64,000 nt of DNA from Vreelandella olivaria. Lineage in GTDB: Bacteria; Pseudomonadota; Gammaproteobacteria; Pseudomonadales; Halomonadaceae. The position numbers were made by a program, and so were the translations under genes. Of the stretch, positions 10,990 through 20,068 are shown piece by piece. Each line of letters begins with the position of its first letter. Position 1 is the stretch's first letter. The notes under the pieces are model-generated. The model ran no database searches. It was not told the DNA's origin and saw only the letters and a list, made by a program, of their open reading frames with translations. The DNA lies in contig AP019416.1 of assembly GCA_004295565.1 (NCBI GenBank), positions 1,364,001 to 1,428,000 on the forward strand, written 5' to 3'.

Positions 10990-12186
10990 ATGATTGAAGC
11001 CAAAACGCGCGCCTGGTGGCGCGCCACCTGGCGCTTTGCCTCGGCTCATTTCTTGTTTTTATTAATTTATACGCACCGCAACCGCTGCTGCCGGGGTTAA
11101 AGGAGGCCTATCAGGTCTCTACCTTAGGCGTCAGCTTGCTCATGTCGGTGTCGACCCTCTCCTTAGCCATTGCGCTGTTGGTGTTCGGGCCTCTCTCGGA
11201 TGCCATTGGGCGTGAAGGCATCATGCGTATCACTCTGCTGCTTGCAGGCGGCTGTTCTATTGCCTTGGCATTCGCACCCACCTTTGAAAGTTTGCTGTTT
11301 TTGCGCCTGATGCAGGGCTTTGTGCTGGGTGGGCTGCCAGCGGTGGCGATTGCCTGGATGGGCGATGAGTTTGAGAAGCCTGCGCTGTTAAGCGCTGTGG
11401 GACTCTATATTGGCGCTAATTCACTTGGCGGCATCAGTGGGCGTATCGTCGGCGGCGGCGCCGCTGAAATTGGCGGCCCCACGGCGGCATTTCTAGCGAT
11501 AGGTATCATGACGCTTGTTGGCTGCGCGGTATTTTGGCGTCTGTTGCCCAATAGTCGCGCCTTTACACCCCAGCGCTTTGAGCTGCGCAAAGCAGCAAGC
11601 GATTTAGCCAGTCATTTGCGCAACCCGGTGCTGCTCGCCGCTTACTGCCTGGGTGGTATTAACTTCCTGATCTTTATCAATCAATACAGCTATATAACCT
11701 TTCGGTTGGCGGCAGCGCCGTATCAATTAGCCGCCAGCGGTCTGGGGCTGATTTTTTTGACCTATCTCGGCGGTACCTTCGGTTCGATGATTTCCGGGCG
11801 TCTGGCTGGGCGGTTTTCTCCCGCGGCATGCATGATGGTGGGGTGGTGATTTTAATGCTGGGCACAGCGATTACCTTAGCGGATTCGCTGCTGCTGATTA
11901 TCGTCGGTTTAACCGTTAACGCCTTTGGCTTTTCCTGGCCCATTCGTTGGCCTCCAGCTGGGTAGGGCGCTATGCCCAGGGGGCACGGGGCAGTGCTTCG
12001 GCGCTCTACCTGGTGTTTTATTACCTGGGAGCCAGTTTGGGCGGCTTCTGGCTGGAGCCGTTCTGGCAATGGGCCGGTTGGCCAGGGGTGAGCGTCGGTT
12101 CGTGGCTGCTGCTGAGTATCACGCTGCTAATTGCTTGCGGCCTATGTCGCTTTGAGCGTCGCCAAGCTAAGCCGGTCGTGAGCTAA
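10990..12186 (+). CDS. MFS efflux transporter (YnfM-like), frame broken
   Basis: This is a major facilitator superfamily inner-membrane transporter of about 399 residues and 12 hydrophobic segments. The motif FGPLSDAIGREGIMR between TM2 and TM3 is the MFS motif A. The N-terminal NLYAPQPLLPGLKEAY resembles YnfM/arabinose-efflux-type exporters. An ATG at 10990 with AGGA upstream is the likely start: adding one A to the AAAA at 11002-11005 gives MIEAKNARLVARHLALCLG, which joins the main frame. A second break lies near 11845. The last codons (GTC GTG AGC TAA) overlap REP-like sequence into which an insertion sequence appears to have landed. The substrate is unknown. Confidence 0.82.
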
Positions 12187-12197
12187 AGCTGCCTTAT

Positions 12198-12210
12198 ATG
12201 GATCCGTCCC
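12198..12210 (+). repeat. Left subterminal inverted repeat of the IS
   Basis: ATGGATCCGTCCC; its exact reverse complement lies at 13584-13596. The pair encloses the transposase gene. Confidence 0.8.
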
Positions 12211-12489
12211 GTTGAGCAAGCAAGCCACGAGATGCACACGGATGAGGACTGCACGCTTATATCCGGCCTTTGATGGTAGCGCTACTACCTGGCCCTGATG
12301 GAATGCGCACTCTCTGCTCTTAATCTCCCACGCGGCCTCTCAAGGGGCCTAACAGCTTCACAGAGTGACAGAGAGTCGGTCTTACCTGTGTGCCATCAAA
12401 TGTCTTACTCACGCAACCTCGGGTGTACTTACTTCAAACGATAATATGACTTTTTCTAAGTACCTCGTAGAGGCAACTGCCTCACTTTT
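12211..12489 (-). ncRNA. Candidate guide (bridge/seek) RNA region of the IS
   Basis: This gene-free stretch lies downstream of the transposase inside the element. In IS1111-type IS110 elements, the RNA that pairs with donor and target DNA is encoded here. Two short hairpins are visible: GGTAGCGCTACTACC at about 12273-12287 and GGCC...GGGGCC at about 12334-12350. It also contains CTCCCAC at 12325-12331, a seven-base word found in the REP sequence. The match is short and could be chance. No expression evidence exists; this is position-based inference. Confidence 0.4.
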
Positions 12490-13509
12490 CTAGGCTTGAT
12501 AAGAGCGTTGATGAGCGAGTATCGACCAGCAAATTCGCGCCATTTTATTCGCGAGGGCCACAATCGCCTTTCGCTGACCTACCCGTGCCGCCAGCCGTAT
12601 GACCCATTGAGCCAGTCGGTCGGGGTGTTCTTGACGTTGAAACTGCCTCAAAGCCGCCCTGGCACCATGAACGAGTTGGCGCCGCACCTCGCTGTTGCCA
12701 CGTTTGGTGATGCTTTTAAGACGTTCTTACCACCACTTGAGTACTGCCGTGGCACTAAACCAATAGAAGCGCTAAATTGCCGTCCATTAGGGAAACGCTT
12801 GGGATCCCCCATATGACTGACGAGCAAGGTGGCATTGACAGGGCCAATGCCAGGAACGCTCATCAGCTGCTTCGTGCAGGGAGAGGCCTGAACATACGCC
12901 TCTAGTCGTTTGTCGTACTCGGCGATGCGCGTGTCGAGTGCTAGCCACTCATCTAAGAGGTCATGGATCACGTTGCATAACGTGGCTCCCAACTGATCGT
13001 GACGCTCGTCTAGCAATTGGCGTATATCCCCTTGTCGGATAACCCGGTGGCCTTGAGCCACAATAATGCCAACCTCATTTAACAGTCCGCGCAGCTCGTT
13101 GCCGACCGCCGTCCGAGCACGCACAAGGCGGCTGCGTACCCGGTGCAGTGCTTGTAGCGACTGCTGTTCCTGGGTTTTCACTGTCACGCGCGGTGTCGCC
13201 GGGCGTGCAGCCGCTTCGGCGATACCGGCGGCATCGCGTGCATCATTTTATGCCCCTGAATAAACGGTTTTACGGCTTGTGGAGGGAGCAGTTGTGCATC
13301 GTGACCAAGCTGGCTGATCTCACGAGCCCAATAGTGAGCGGAGCCACACGCTTCCATGGCCACGATGCAGGGCGGAAGGTTCGCCATCACTGTTCTCAAC
13401 TGATCACGTTTGATCTTTTGCTAAACACTTTATGGCCACTGTCATCAACGGCATGAAGTTGAAAAACATGCTTGGCAAGATCAATACCCACAATGCTAAT
13501 GTTGTTCAT
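12490..13509 (-). CDS. IS110-family DEDD transposase, frame broken
   Basis: This is the transposase/recombinase of the element, about 340 residues. The N-terminal RuvC-like part starts MNNISIVGIDLAKHVFQLHA with the first Asp. It continues with IVAMEACGSAHYW (Glu) and GHKNDARDAAGIAEAA (Asp pair), and the C-terminal part has SVPGIGPVNATLL, SSGGK and KRGNSEVRRQLVHGAR, typical of the serine-containing half. Three breaks, near 13425, 13240 and 12690, are each repaired by adding one A to an A-run of four. The restored protein looks full-length, so the element may be intact in the real genome. A hairpin, GATGAAG-TACTT-CTTCATC at 13555-13573, lies just upstream of the ATG. Confidence 0.85.
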
Positions 13510-13583
13510 GGATGGATCCTCTTTCAAGATGCCGTCAGTGTTCTGCGCACGTTAGATGAAGTACTTCTTCATCTTGGCACAGA

Positions 13584-13596
13584 GGGACGGATCCAT
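13584..13596 (-). repeat. Right subterminal inverted repeat of the IS
   Basis: GGGACGGATCCAT, the reverse complement of 12198-12210. Confidence 0.8.
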
Positions 13597-13634
13597 CCCA
13601 TTTCCCACAATGGCCACAGGTACCCCTTCACCTT

Positions 13635-13733
13635 ATCAGGCTGGCAGCCCGAATAGTCGCGAGCTAAAGCTCCCTCCCACAAGATCCTATAGCCAGCACA
13701 AAGCCAGGAGCGACTTGTAGGAGGGCGCTTCAG
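13635..13733. repeat. REP doublet, copy 1 of a 99-bp direct repeat
   Basis: This copy holds an inverted pair of one REP family: TCGCGAGCTAAAGCTCCC... at 13657-13682 (minus orientation) and TTGTAGGAGGGCGCTTCAG... at 13715-13740 (plus orientation). The two arms share the consensus TTGTRGGAGGG followed by MGCTTYAGCKCGCGA. The whole 99 bp recurs exactly at 13768-13866. Confidence 0.9.
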
Positions 13734-13767
13734 CGCGCGAAGGGTGCCGAAGCCACTCCTTAGTCAA

Positions 13768-13866
13768 ATCAGGCTGGCAGCCCGAATAGTCGCGAGCTAA
13801 AGCTCCCTCCCACAAGATCCTATAGCCAGCACAAAGCCAGGAGCGACTTGTAGGAGGGCGCTTCAG
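13768..13866. repeat. REP doublet, copy 2 of a 99-bp direct repeat
   Basis: This copy is identical over 99 bases to 13635-13733 and starts 133 bases later. It diverges right after CTTCAG, so its second REP arm is truncated. A partial third copy follows. Confidence 0.9.
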
Positions 13867-13914
13867 TGTTGGCCCGACATTTCGGCGAAGGGTGCCGAAG
13901 GCACCCTGAGTCGA

Positions 13915-13962
13915 ATCAGGCTGGCAGCCTGAACGGTCGCGAGCTAAAACCTACCTCCCACA
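13915..13962. repeat. Partial third REP copy
   Basis: This begins with the same ATCAGGCTGGCAGCC as the two full copies and carries a diverged arm, TCGCGAGCTAAAACCTACC... The rest of the 421-bp gene-free stretch 13597-14017 holds only REP remnants. Confidence 0.75.
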
Positions 13963-14017
13963 GGTGTTGTTATCAGGCTGGTAGAGGTAACTTCATACTG
14001 AGTGGCGAGGAGCCATT

Positions 14018-14658
14018 TTATTCAGTTGACCATGGCTTCAGATGCCCTTCGCTTAAGTGCAAGCGCTGTGGGCAAAGTCGTTCCAGTAGGGCGGTGTCGT
14101 GGCTAATCACCAGCACGCCAAGCTGGCGTTGTTTTGCCTCCCGTTTTAGCGCCTGCCAAAGCTCAAGTTGGGTAATCGGGTCGAGCATGGTGGAGATCTC
14201 ATCGGCGATGAGAAAGCGTACTCCGGCGCGAGCGCTCGCAACACGCATACCCGCTGCAATTCTCCCCCTGATAACGATTGAGGGAAGCGCGACAGCCATT
14301 TTGCTTGCACCCCAAACGCTTGGCACTGTTCGTCAGAAGGCGTCCACGCTTCACGTAGTATCTTACCCACCCGCCAGCGTGGGTTTACCGCCAGCTCCGG
14401 CGATTGCGGTAGCCACTGCACGGGCTGCACGCCGCTTTTCGGTAGCGCCTCGCCATCCAGGGTGACATCACCTGCCTGGGGTGCTAAGTAGCCCGCCAGC
14501 AGTTGGCCCAGCGTCGATTTGCCCGCGCCCGAGTCGCCGCTTAACCCCAGCCACTGGTCCGCGCTTAGCGTTAGCGAAACGTCCTGAAACAGCGGTACGC
14601 TGGGGGTGAAGTGAAAGCTAAGCTGGCGTGCTTTAAGCAACGTGCGCCTCCTGTTCAC
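14018..14658 (-). CDS. nikE: Nickel ABC transporter ATPase NikE, one frame break
   Basis: This is the second ATPase of the nickel importer, last gene of the minus-strand operon. Walker A is GDSGAGKST (about residues 42-50), the signature is LSGGELQR, and the Walker B reads LIADEIST in a second frame with the H-loop ISHDTALLE. The break is near 14230, between VLRALAPEYAF and the Walker B. The restored length of about 213 residues is short for NikE (usually 250 or more), mostly at the C-terminus. Its start overlaps the nikD end by about 26 bases. A general dipeptide role is possible from the ATPase alone; the nikR/operator context favours nickel. Confidence 0.78.
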
Positions 14659-15466
14659 GCCGGCTTATGGCAGTCGTTGCAAAAGCGTTGTCCGGCAGCG
14701 CCAGCCACAATGCCTGTGAATAAGCGTTGGTAAGCGAAGCACCGCTGCCTTGAAAGGCGCAGGCGGGCGCAGTTTCGACCAGCTTGCCGTCACGCATAAT
14801 GGAGACGCGGTCGGCGATTGGCAGCGCATGGCGCAAGTCGTGGGTAATCAGAATCACGCTTTTGCCCTGATCAGCCAGTTCGCGCAGCGTCCAGTACATG
14901 CTGGCGCTGGCGTGAGTCAAGGCCCACGCTGGGTTCATCGGCAATCACCAGTTTGGCTTGGCTGACGTGGGCCATGGCCGTCAACACGCGGCGGGCCATG
15001 CCGCCGGATAGCTCATGGGCATAGGCCTGCTGTGCACGGGCATCTAGCTGATAGTGGGCAAGGGCTTGTTGGGAGGCGTGCCAAGCGTGGGCTGATGGCT
15101 GACCCGCGCGCTGGGCCGCCCAGGTCACCTGGCGCTGAGTACGCACCAGCGGGTCTAAGGCGCTTAGCGATTAGGGGATCAGCGCCAGCTCCCGGCCGCG
15201 AAGCTGGCGTTGGCGAGATGCATCAAGAGGTTTTCCTTGGTAGTAAAGCTGCCCGTTTAAGCGCGCAGGTGTGGGCAGTAACCCCATGATCGCATAGGCC
15301 AACAAACTTTTTCCGGCGCCGGAGGCACCACCACCGCATGCACCTCGCCTGGGCAAAACGTTAGCGAAAATGCATCCAGACAGGTAGCCCAGCGACGCTT
15401 CCACCATGCGGCATAACCGGCTGCATAGTAGGGCAACTGGAGTGTTAAACGGTCGATCGTGAGCAT
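14633..15466 (-). CDS. nikD: Nickel ABC transporter ATPase NikD, frame broken
   Basis: This is the first ATPase of the nickel importer. The ATG at 15466 follows a strong AGGAGG. Walker A is visible as GASGAGKSLLAYAIMG at about 15300, then the Q-loop region ELALIP, then the signature LSGGMARR and Walker B LVIADEPS, and finally LITHDLRHALPIADR with the H-loop. These lie in three frames, with breaks near 15330, 15170 and 14910. The restored length is about 278 residues. It directly follows nikC (9 bp) and overlaps nikE. The signature has MARR where the common form is QRQR, which is seen in NikD/OppD-type proteins. Confidence 0.8.
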
Positions 15467-15475
15467 TGCAACCTC

Positions 15476-16275
15476 CTAAAGAGCCCGGCGTAGCTGGCTG
15501 GAGAGGCGCTCGAAACCCAGCACCATCAGTAACAGCCCCAAACCGGGAAATACCCCCAGCCACCAGTAGCCGCCGCTCAAGTAGCGCATGGCATCCGCCA
15601 GCAAAACGCCAATAGCGGGCTGACTGGGACTTAAGCCAAAGCCCAAAAGGTCAGCGCGGCTTCGTGGAGAATCGCGTGGGGGAACAGCAGTAGGGCGCCC
15701 ACCAGGCAGTGGGGCAATAAATGGGGGAGCAGGTGGCCGTGGAGCACAAACCAGCGCGACTTACCCAGTGCGCGTGAGATGCGCACATAGGGCGCCTGAC
15801 GCAGTTGCCATAGCTCGGCGCGTAGCACCCGGGCCAGGCTGGGCCAGTGGGTCACCGCCACGGCAATAATGACTGCCTGGGTGCCGCCACCCAGAGCAAA
15901 GGCGATCAGCATCAATAAAATCAGGTGGGGCACGCTAAGCAGCGTATCAATCAGCAGACTCACCAGGGCATCCAGCCGCGCAGACAGCGTGGCTAGGGCT
16001 GCCAAGCTCAGCGCAATCAGCGTGCTCAGGAGAGCGGCCAGGCAGCCCACCCAGAAGCTTAGCGCCAGCCCGGCAAGGGTTCGCGCCCAGAGTTCCCGGC
16101 CTAGCGCATCGGTGCCCAGCCAGTGTTCAACGCTAGGCGGGGCTAGCCGGGCATCAAACTGCATCTGTTGCGGTGAATCACCTAGCAGCCACTGGCTAGC
16201 GACAAGCCCTACGACCAGCAGGGCGACAACGCCCAGGCTGAAGGCGGCGCGCAGGCGCGGCTGAGGCTGACTCAT
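15476..16275 (-). CDS. nikC: Nickel ABC transporter permease NikC, one frame break
   Basis: This is the second permease of the importer, of the DppC/NikC type, with about six hydrophobic segments over 266 residues. The N-terminal extracytoplasmic segment HWLGTDALGRELWAR is the classic OppC/NikC motif. The EAA loop appears as RISRALGKSRWFVLHGHLLP. The frame breaks near 15635, in FWALAFGLSPSQPAIG. The restored end, FERLSSQLRRAL, is at 15476. It overlaps nikB by four bases, showing translational coupling. Confidence 0.84.
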
Positions 16276-17263
16276 AAACCACCTGGCTGAATGCGTGGGT
16301 CAATAACGGCGTAGAGGCTATCGGCGATCATATTGCCGACGCTGACAAACAGGGCGGTAAATAGCGCGATGCCCAGCAGCAGAGGAACGTCACTGCGTAG
16401 GCCTGCGGCTACCGTGGCTTGGCCCAGGCCCGGGTAAGCGAACACCTGCTCAATTAAGATGGAGCCGCCAAACAGCTCGCCCAGTGAGGCAAACGCCAGC
16501 GTCACCGCGGGTAAACTGGCGTGACGGAGACCATGGCGCCAGGCCACATCTATGCGGCTGGCGCCCTGGGCAAAGGCGTGGGTAGCGACCTCTGAGCGCA
16601 TTAGCTCAAGCATGCGGGCGCGGGTATGCAGGGTAATATTGGCGATGCCCAGCAGTGCCAAGGTGACGATTGGTAAGAGTAGATGATGTAGCCGGGTAAC
16701 GAGGGTGACGTCTTGATTCAAGACCCCGGCTGGCCCCGCGCAACAGGTAGGTGTCCAACCCAGCGTTACCGAAAACAGCAGCACCGCAAGTATCGCCAGC
16801 CAAAAAGCGGGCGTGGAGGCGGTAATCAAGGCGTAGGTGCTGATGATGCTATCCAGCTTGGAGCCCTCTTTGGCACCTGCCACCACGCCGAGGCTAAACC
16901 CCAGCAGCGCCGAGAGCAGCCAGGCACTGCCGAGTAGCGCAATAGAGCGTTGAAAGCGCTGACCGATAACCTCGCTAACCGGCTGGTTGTATACATGACT
17001 CCAGCCCAAATCACCGCTGATTAGCTGACGCAGCCAGTGACCAAACTGAACGGCAGGTGACTGATCGAACCCCAGCGCTGGGCAATCAGGGCGCGCTGTT
17101 CGGGGCTGACCTGGGCCATTTGCGGGCCCAGGTAGGCATCAACGGGGTCAACCGGTGAGGCCATCATCAGCCCATAAGACACCAGGGCGACGCAGAGGAG
17201 TACCAGCGCCAGACGGGCCAAGCGCTTGATGGTAGGCGCAATCAGTCGCACGTCCAGCGCCAC
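16272..17263 (-). CDS. nikB: Nickel ABC transporter permease NikB, one frame break
   Basis: This is the first permease of the importer, of the DppB/NikB type, about 330 residues. The N-terminal helix LALVLLCVALVSYGLMMASPVDPVDAYLG is followed by a periplasmic part, then the DLGWSHVYNQPVSEVI segment. The C-terminus ends in IADSLYAVIDPRIQPGG, which is typical of the family. One break near 17045 separates the first 65 residues. The start at 17263 overlaps the nikA end by 22 bases. Confidence 0.85.
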
Positions 17264-18829
17264 TCAAGCAGGTTGGCGGTGACCGGCCAGCCGTGACCGT
17301 GGGGCGCCACGCCCAGTTCGCCAACATCCAAGCAGGTGTCAGCAAAATAGATGTGTTCTAGGTTGACCAGCCAGGCCCAGCTGCTATCGCCGCGTACGCC
17401 GTAGCCGGTGGTGCCGTCCCACTGCGCCGCCTGCCATTCGCGGTTGGCTTGCTCGATACTTGCCGCCGCCTGGGCGTTATCCAAGTGGGCATCTACCTGA
17501 GGATTAGCGTAGAAACCGCTGTTGTAGAAACCGTTACCCGCGTGCTGGCTGTGGAAGAGGTAGTAGATCTCCTGGGGGCTGTGGCTACCAAAGCCGAACA
17601 TAATGGCGTCCTGGTGCAGCGCTTCGCGCTGGATTTCATCCCAGTGGCGGCCGGTGGGCTGCATCTCAATCCCCAGCGGGCGCACCATGTGAGCGCTTAC
17701 TTCTGCAAGCAACTGACGGGTGGTATCGTTTGAAGGGTAGGTAAGCCGAAAGCGTGCGGGCAGGCCCTCTTTATAGCGCAGGCCATCGTCACCTAGCCGC
17801 CAGCCTGCGGCGTCGAGTATCGCCTCTGCCTGGGCAAGGTCAGGCGCGGCAAGGTGCTCATCGCTACTGCTCCAGGGGAGACCATCCGCCGGGCCAAAGG
17901 CGGGGCGTCCGTAACCCTGCAAGGCCACCTCCACCAGCGTATCGCGGTCAACGGCAAGGTTGATCGCCTGGCGGATGGCAATGTCTGCGGTTACGTCGTT
18001 GCCAATGGGTGCGCCGGAGGCGGCGTGTTCGCCATTAGCCGTCTGCATGGGAAAAGAATGCCGCGATTATCGACACTCTCCATAATCACCCGCTGCATAT
18101 GTGCTGGTACATTGGCCGCCAGTGCAGGGGGAACCGAGGCGATATCCACTTGGCCAGCATGGGCAGCGCTTAGCGTGGCGTCTTCACCGGTAAACAGAAA
18201 CACCAGCCGTTCAAACACGGGCGTAGGGCCGTAGAAGTAAGGATTACGTTCTACAATCAACTGTTCTCCTTCCTGCCACTCTACCAACTGATAGGGCCCA
18301 GACCCCAAGGGATGCCGACCATACTGATCACTGTAGCCGTTATCACGCTCGGCGCGGGGCACAATGCCCAGCGTCAATAGTTGATCAATAAAGGTAATGC
18401 GCGGGGCCTTCAGGCGGAGCGAAACAGTGTGCGTATCAAGTGCGGTTGCTTCAGCCAGGGCGCTAAGATCCGCCCGCCCGCCTGCCTGGGCCGCCGCATT
18501 AAAAGTATAAGCCACATCGTCAGCGGACAGCGGCGTGCCGTCTGCAAAGCGGGCGTCCTCACGCAGTGTGAGTGTCCAGGTCAGGCGGTCTTCAGAAAGC
18601 CGCCACGCAGTGGCCAGCTCTGGCTGCGGCGCAAGATCCTTGCCCCGTGAGAGCAGCGTCGACTGAAACAGTGGATTGCCATACTGACCCCAGCCCAGCA
18701 GTGGGTCGAAACCCTGTTCGGGTTCGCCGCCAATGGCAAGCACCAGCTGCTCTTTGCTTGCACAGCGGTCGCTACGACTAAACAACTTAACGCAATACCC
18801 AGTAAGATGGGCCGAGTTGGTTTAGCCAT
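17242..18829 (-). CDS. nikA: Nickel ABC transporter substrate-binding protein NikA, frame broken
   Basis: This is the periplasmic solute-binding protein (SBP_bac_5 family) of the importer, about 529 residues, close to NikA length. A signal peptide ILLGIALSCLVVATAVQA precedes the mature start KEQLVLAIGGEPEQGFDP. Family segments include LTLREDARFADGTPLSADDV and LGSGPYQLVEW. Two breaks, near 18740 and 18050, are read as errors. The gene starts 31 bases downstream of the NikR operator, with AAAGGA before the ATG. NikA is favoured over a peptide-binding protein by the operator, the divergent nikR and the five-gene order A-B-C-D-E. Confidence 0.84.
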
Positions 18830-18860
18830 CGCTTTATCCTTTATGCTGTTAGCGTCACGA

Positions 18861-18888
18861 GTATGATGTTTTTACAAGAACATCATAC
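18861..18888. promoter_or_regulatory. NikR operator
   Basis: GTATGA at 18861-18866 and TCATAC at 18883-18888 are separated by exactly 16 bases. This is identical to the E. coli NikR consensus GTATGA-N16-TCATAC, and the symmetry extends to GTATGATGTT/AACATCATAC. It lies between nikA and nikR, so nickel-loaded NikR probably represses nikA and perhaps its own gene. Confidence 0.93.
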
Positions 18889-18935
18889 TACCGGTGGTGG
18901 CAGCACATGAAAAGTTAATCACTACAGGGGCGTGA

Positions 18936-19338
18936 ATGCAGCGTGTAACGGTAACGCTTGATGAGGAGCTGGTGGCAGAAGTCGATACGTTGATGCGTGA
19001 GCGCGGTTATCAAAAACCGCTCAGAGGCGATTCGCGACTTGACCCGCAGCGGTTTAAAGCAGGTGCGAGAAGAGGCGGCGCCGGATGCCCCCTGCATGGG
19101 TGCGTTGGTATACGTTTATGATCATGCTGCACGCGAGCTTTCCAAACGCTTAACACGTCACTCTCACGACCATCATGACCTAACACTTTCGACCCTGCAT
19201 GTGCATATCAACCAAGACAGTTGCCTGGAAGTGGCGCTGCTCAAAGGCCAGGGGCGGGTGCTAAAGCAGTTTGCCGACGAAGTCACATCGTCGCGCAGCG
19301 TGCGCCATGGGCAGCTGGTGCTAATACCGGACGAGTAG
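18936..19338 (+). CDS. nikR: Nickel-responsive regulator NikR, one frame break
   Basis: This is a repressor with a ribbon-helix-helix DNA-binding domain and a C-terminal ACT-like nickel domain. The N-terminal strand and helices read MQRVTVTLDEELVAEVD and NRSEAIRDLTRSGL. The nickel ligands equivalent to E. coli H76, H87, H89 and C95 fall at H77, H88, H90 and C96 (HSHDHHD, LHVHINQDSC). The break near 19013 is an extra A: five A are read where four give YQNRSEAIRD. The restored length is 134 residues. It is transcribed away from nikA with the operator between them. Confidence 0.93.
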
Positions 19339-19362
19339 TGTCGCAAAAGGTTGCGGGCATAA

Positions 19363-19388
19363 AAAAGGTGACCCGGGGGTCACCTTTT
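19363..19388. terminator. Terminator between nikR and slyD
   Basis: AAAAGGTGACCC and GGGTCACCTTTT form a perfect stem flanked by A and T runs, so it works in both directions for the convergent genes. Confidence 0.9.
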
Positions 19389-19409
19389 CTGATCGGTAGC
19401 GAGAGCGGC

Positions 19410-19892
19410 TTAGTGCTCAACGCCGCCTTCGCCGTGCACGTGGCCGTGCTCAACTTCTTCAGCGCTGGCTTCGCGTACTTCAGCGATCTCAACGTCAAAG
19501 TTGAGCTGCTGACCGGCCAGCGGATGGTTGCCATCGACAACCACCGTATCGCCTTCAACTTTCTTGACGGTGACCATGAGCGGGCCGCCTTGGGTCTGGG
19601 CTTGGAACTGCATGCCCGGCTCAATGCTTTCGACGCCTTGGAACGCGTCCCGCGGTACTTCTTGCATTAGCTGCTCTTGCAGCTCGCCATAGCCCTCTTC
19701 AGGAGATACGGCAACGTTCAGCTTATCGCCCGCAGTACGACCTTCCAGCTCTTTCTCTAGACCCGGAATAATATTACCGGCGCCATGGAGGTAGGTAAGC
19801 GGCTCACGGCCTTCGGAACTGTCTAGCACTTCACCTGCATCGTTGGTCAGGGTGTAGTGAAACGCGACAACCGAGTTTTGCGCAATTTGCAT
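19410..19892 (-). CDS. slyD: FKBP-type peptidyl-prolyl isomerase SlyD
   Basis: This is a cytosolic prolyl isomerase and chaperone of 160 residues. FKBP marks are VVAFHYTLTNDAGEVLDSS, LTYLHGAGNIIPGLEKEL and the insert-in-flap region with VSPEEGYGE. The C-terminus HGHVHGEGGVEH contains four histidines; it is a short form of the metal-binding tail that lets E. coli SlyD hold nickel. The start at 19892 follows a ribosome site AAAGG; an ATG eight codons upstream is less likely. The frame is intact. Its place beside nikR fits a nickel role but does not prove one. Confidence 0.88.
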   Translation of the reverse strand: MQIAQNSVVAFHYTLTNDAGEVLDSSEGREPLTYLHGAGNIIPGLEKELEGRTAGDKLNVAVSPEEGYGELQEQLMQEVPRDAFQGVESIEPGMQFQAQTQGGPLMVTVKKVEGDTVVVDGNHPLAGQQLNFDVEIAEVREASAEEVEHGHVHGEGGVEH

Positions 19893-20068
19893 GGAATAAC
19901 CTTTCGGTGAGTGCATGTCCCAATATGGTAACGCGTGTGCGCTGGCTTGTCAGGGGGTAGCGGCGCTTTTTCCTACTCACCACTTTTGGCGCTATTGCGC
20001 ACCAGGGTGACCAGGGATACCCTACGACCATCACTTATTCCTTTGCCCTATCACTTTTGGAGCATGCA

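Larger units (their letters stand above)
12198..13596 (-). mobile_element. IS110-family insertion sequence, IS1111 type
   Basis: This element of about 1.4 kb is bounded by a perfect 13-base inverted pair, ATGGATCCGTCCC at 12198-12210 and its complement at 13584-13596. It carries one DEDD transposase gene on the minus strand. Subterminal inverted repeats are a mark of the IS1111 subgroup of IS110. True tips may lie a few bases outside the pair. About 280 bp is non-coding between the transposase stop and the left repeat, where IS1111-type elements carry their guide RNA. No target duplication is expected in this family, and none is seen. The flanks are REP-like. Confidence 0.8.

Noticed and set aside
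13635-13962. CRISPR-like direct repeats
   Set aside because: There are only two exact copies of 99 bp and one partial. Units are inverted REP pairs, the spacing is 34 bp once only, and no cas genes are nearby.
17242-18829. Dipeptide transporter assignment for the nik operon
   Set aside because: The family alone allows it, but the exact NikR operator and the divergent NikR make nickel far more likely.
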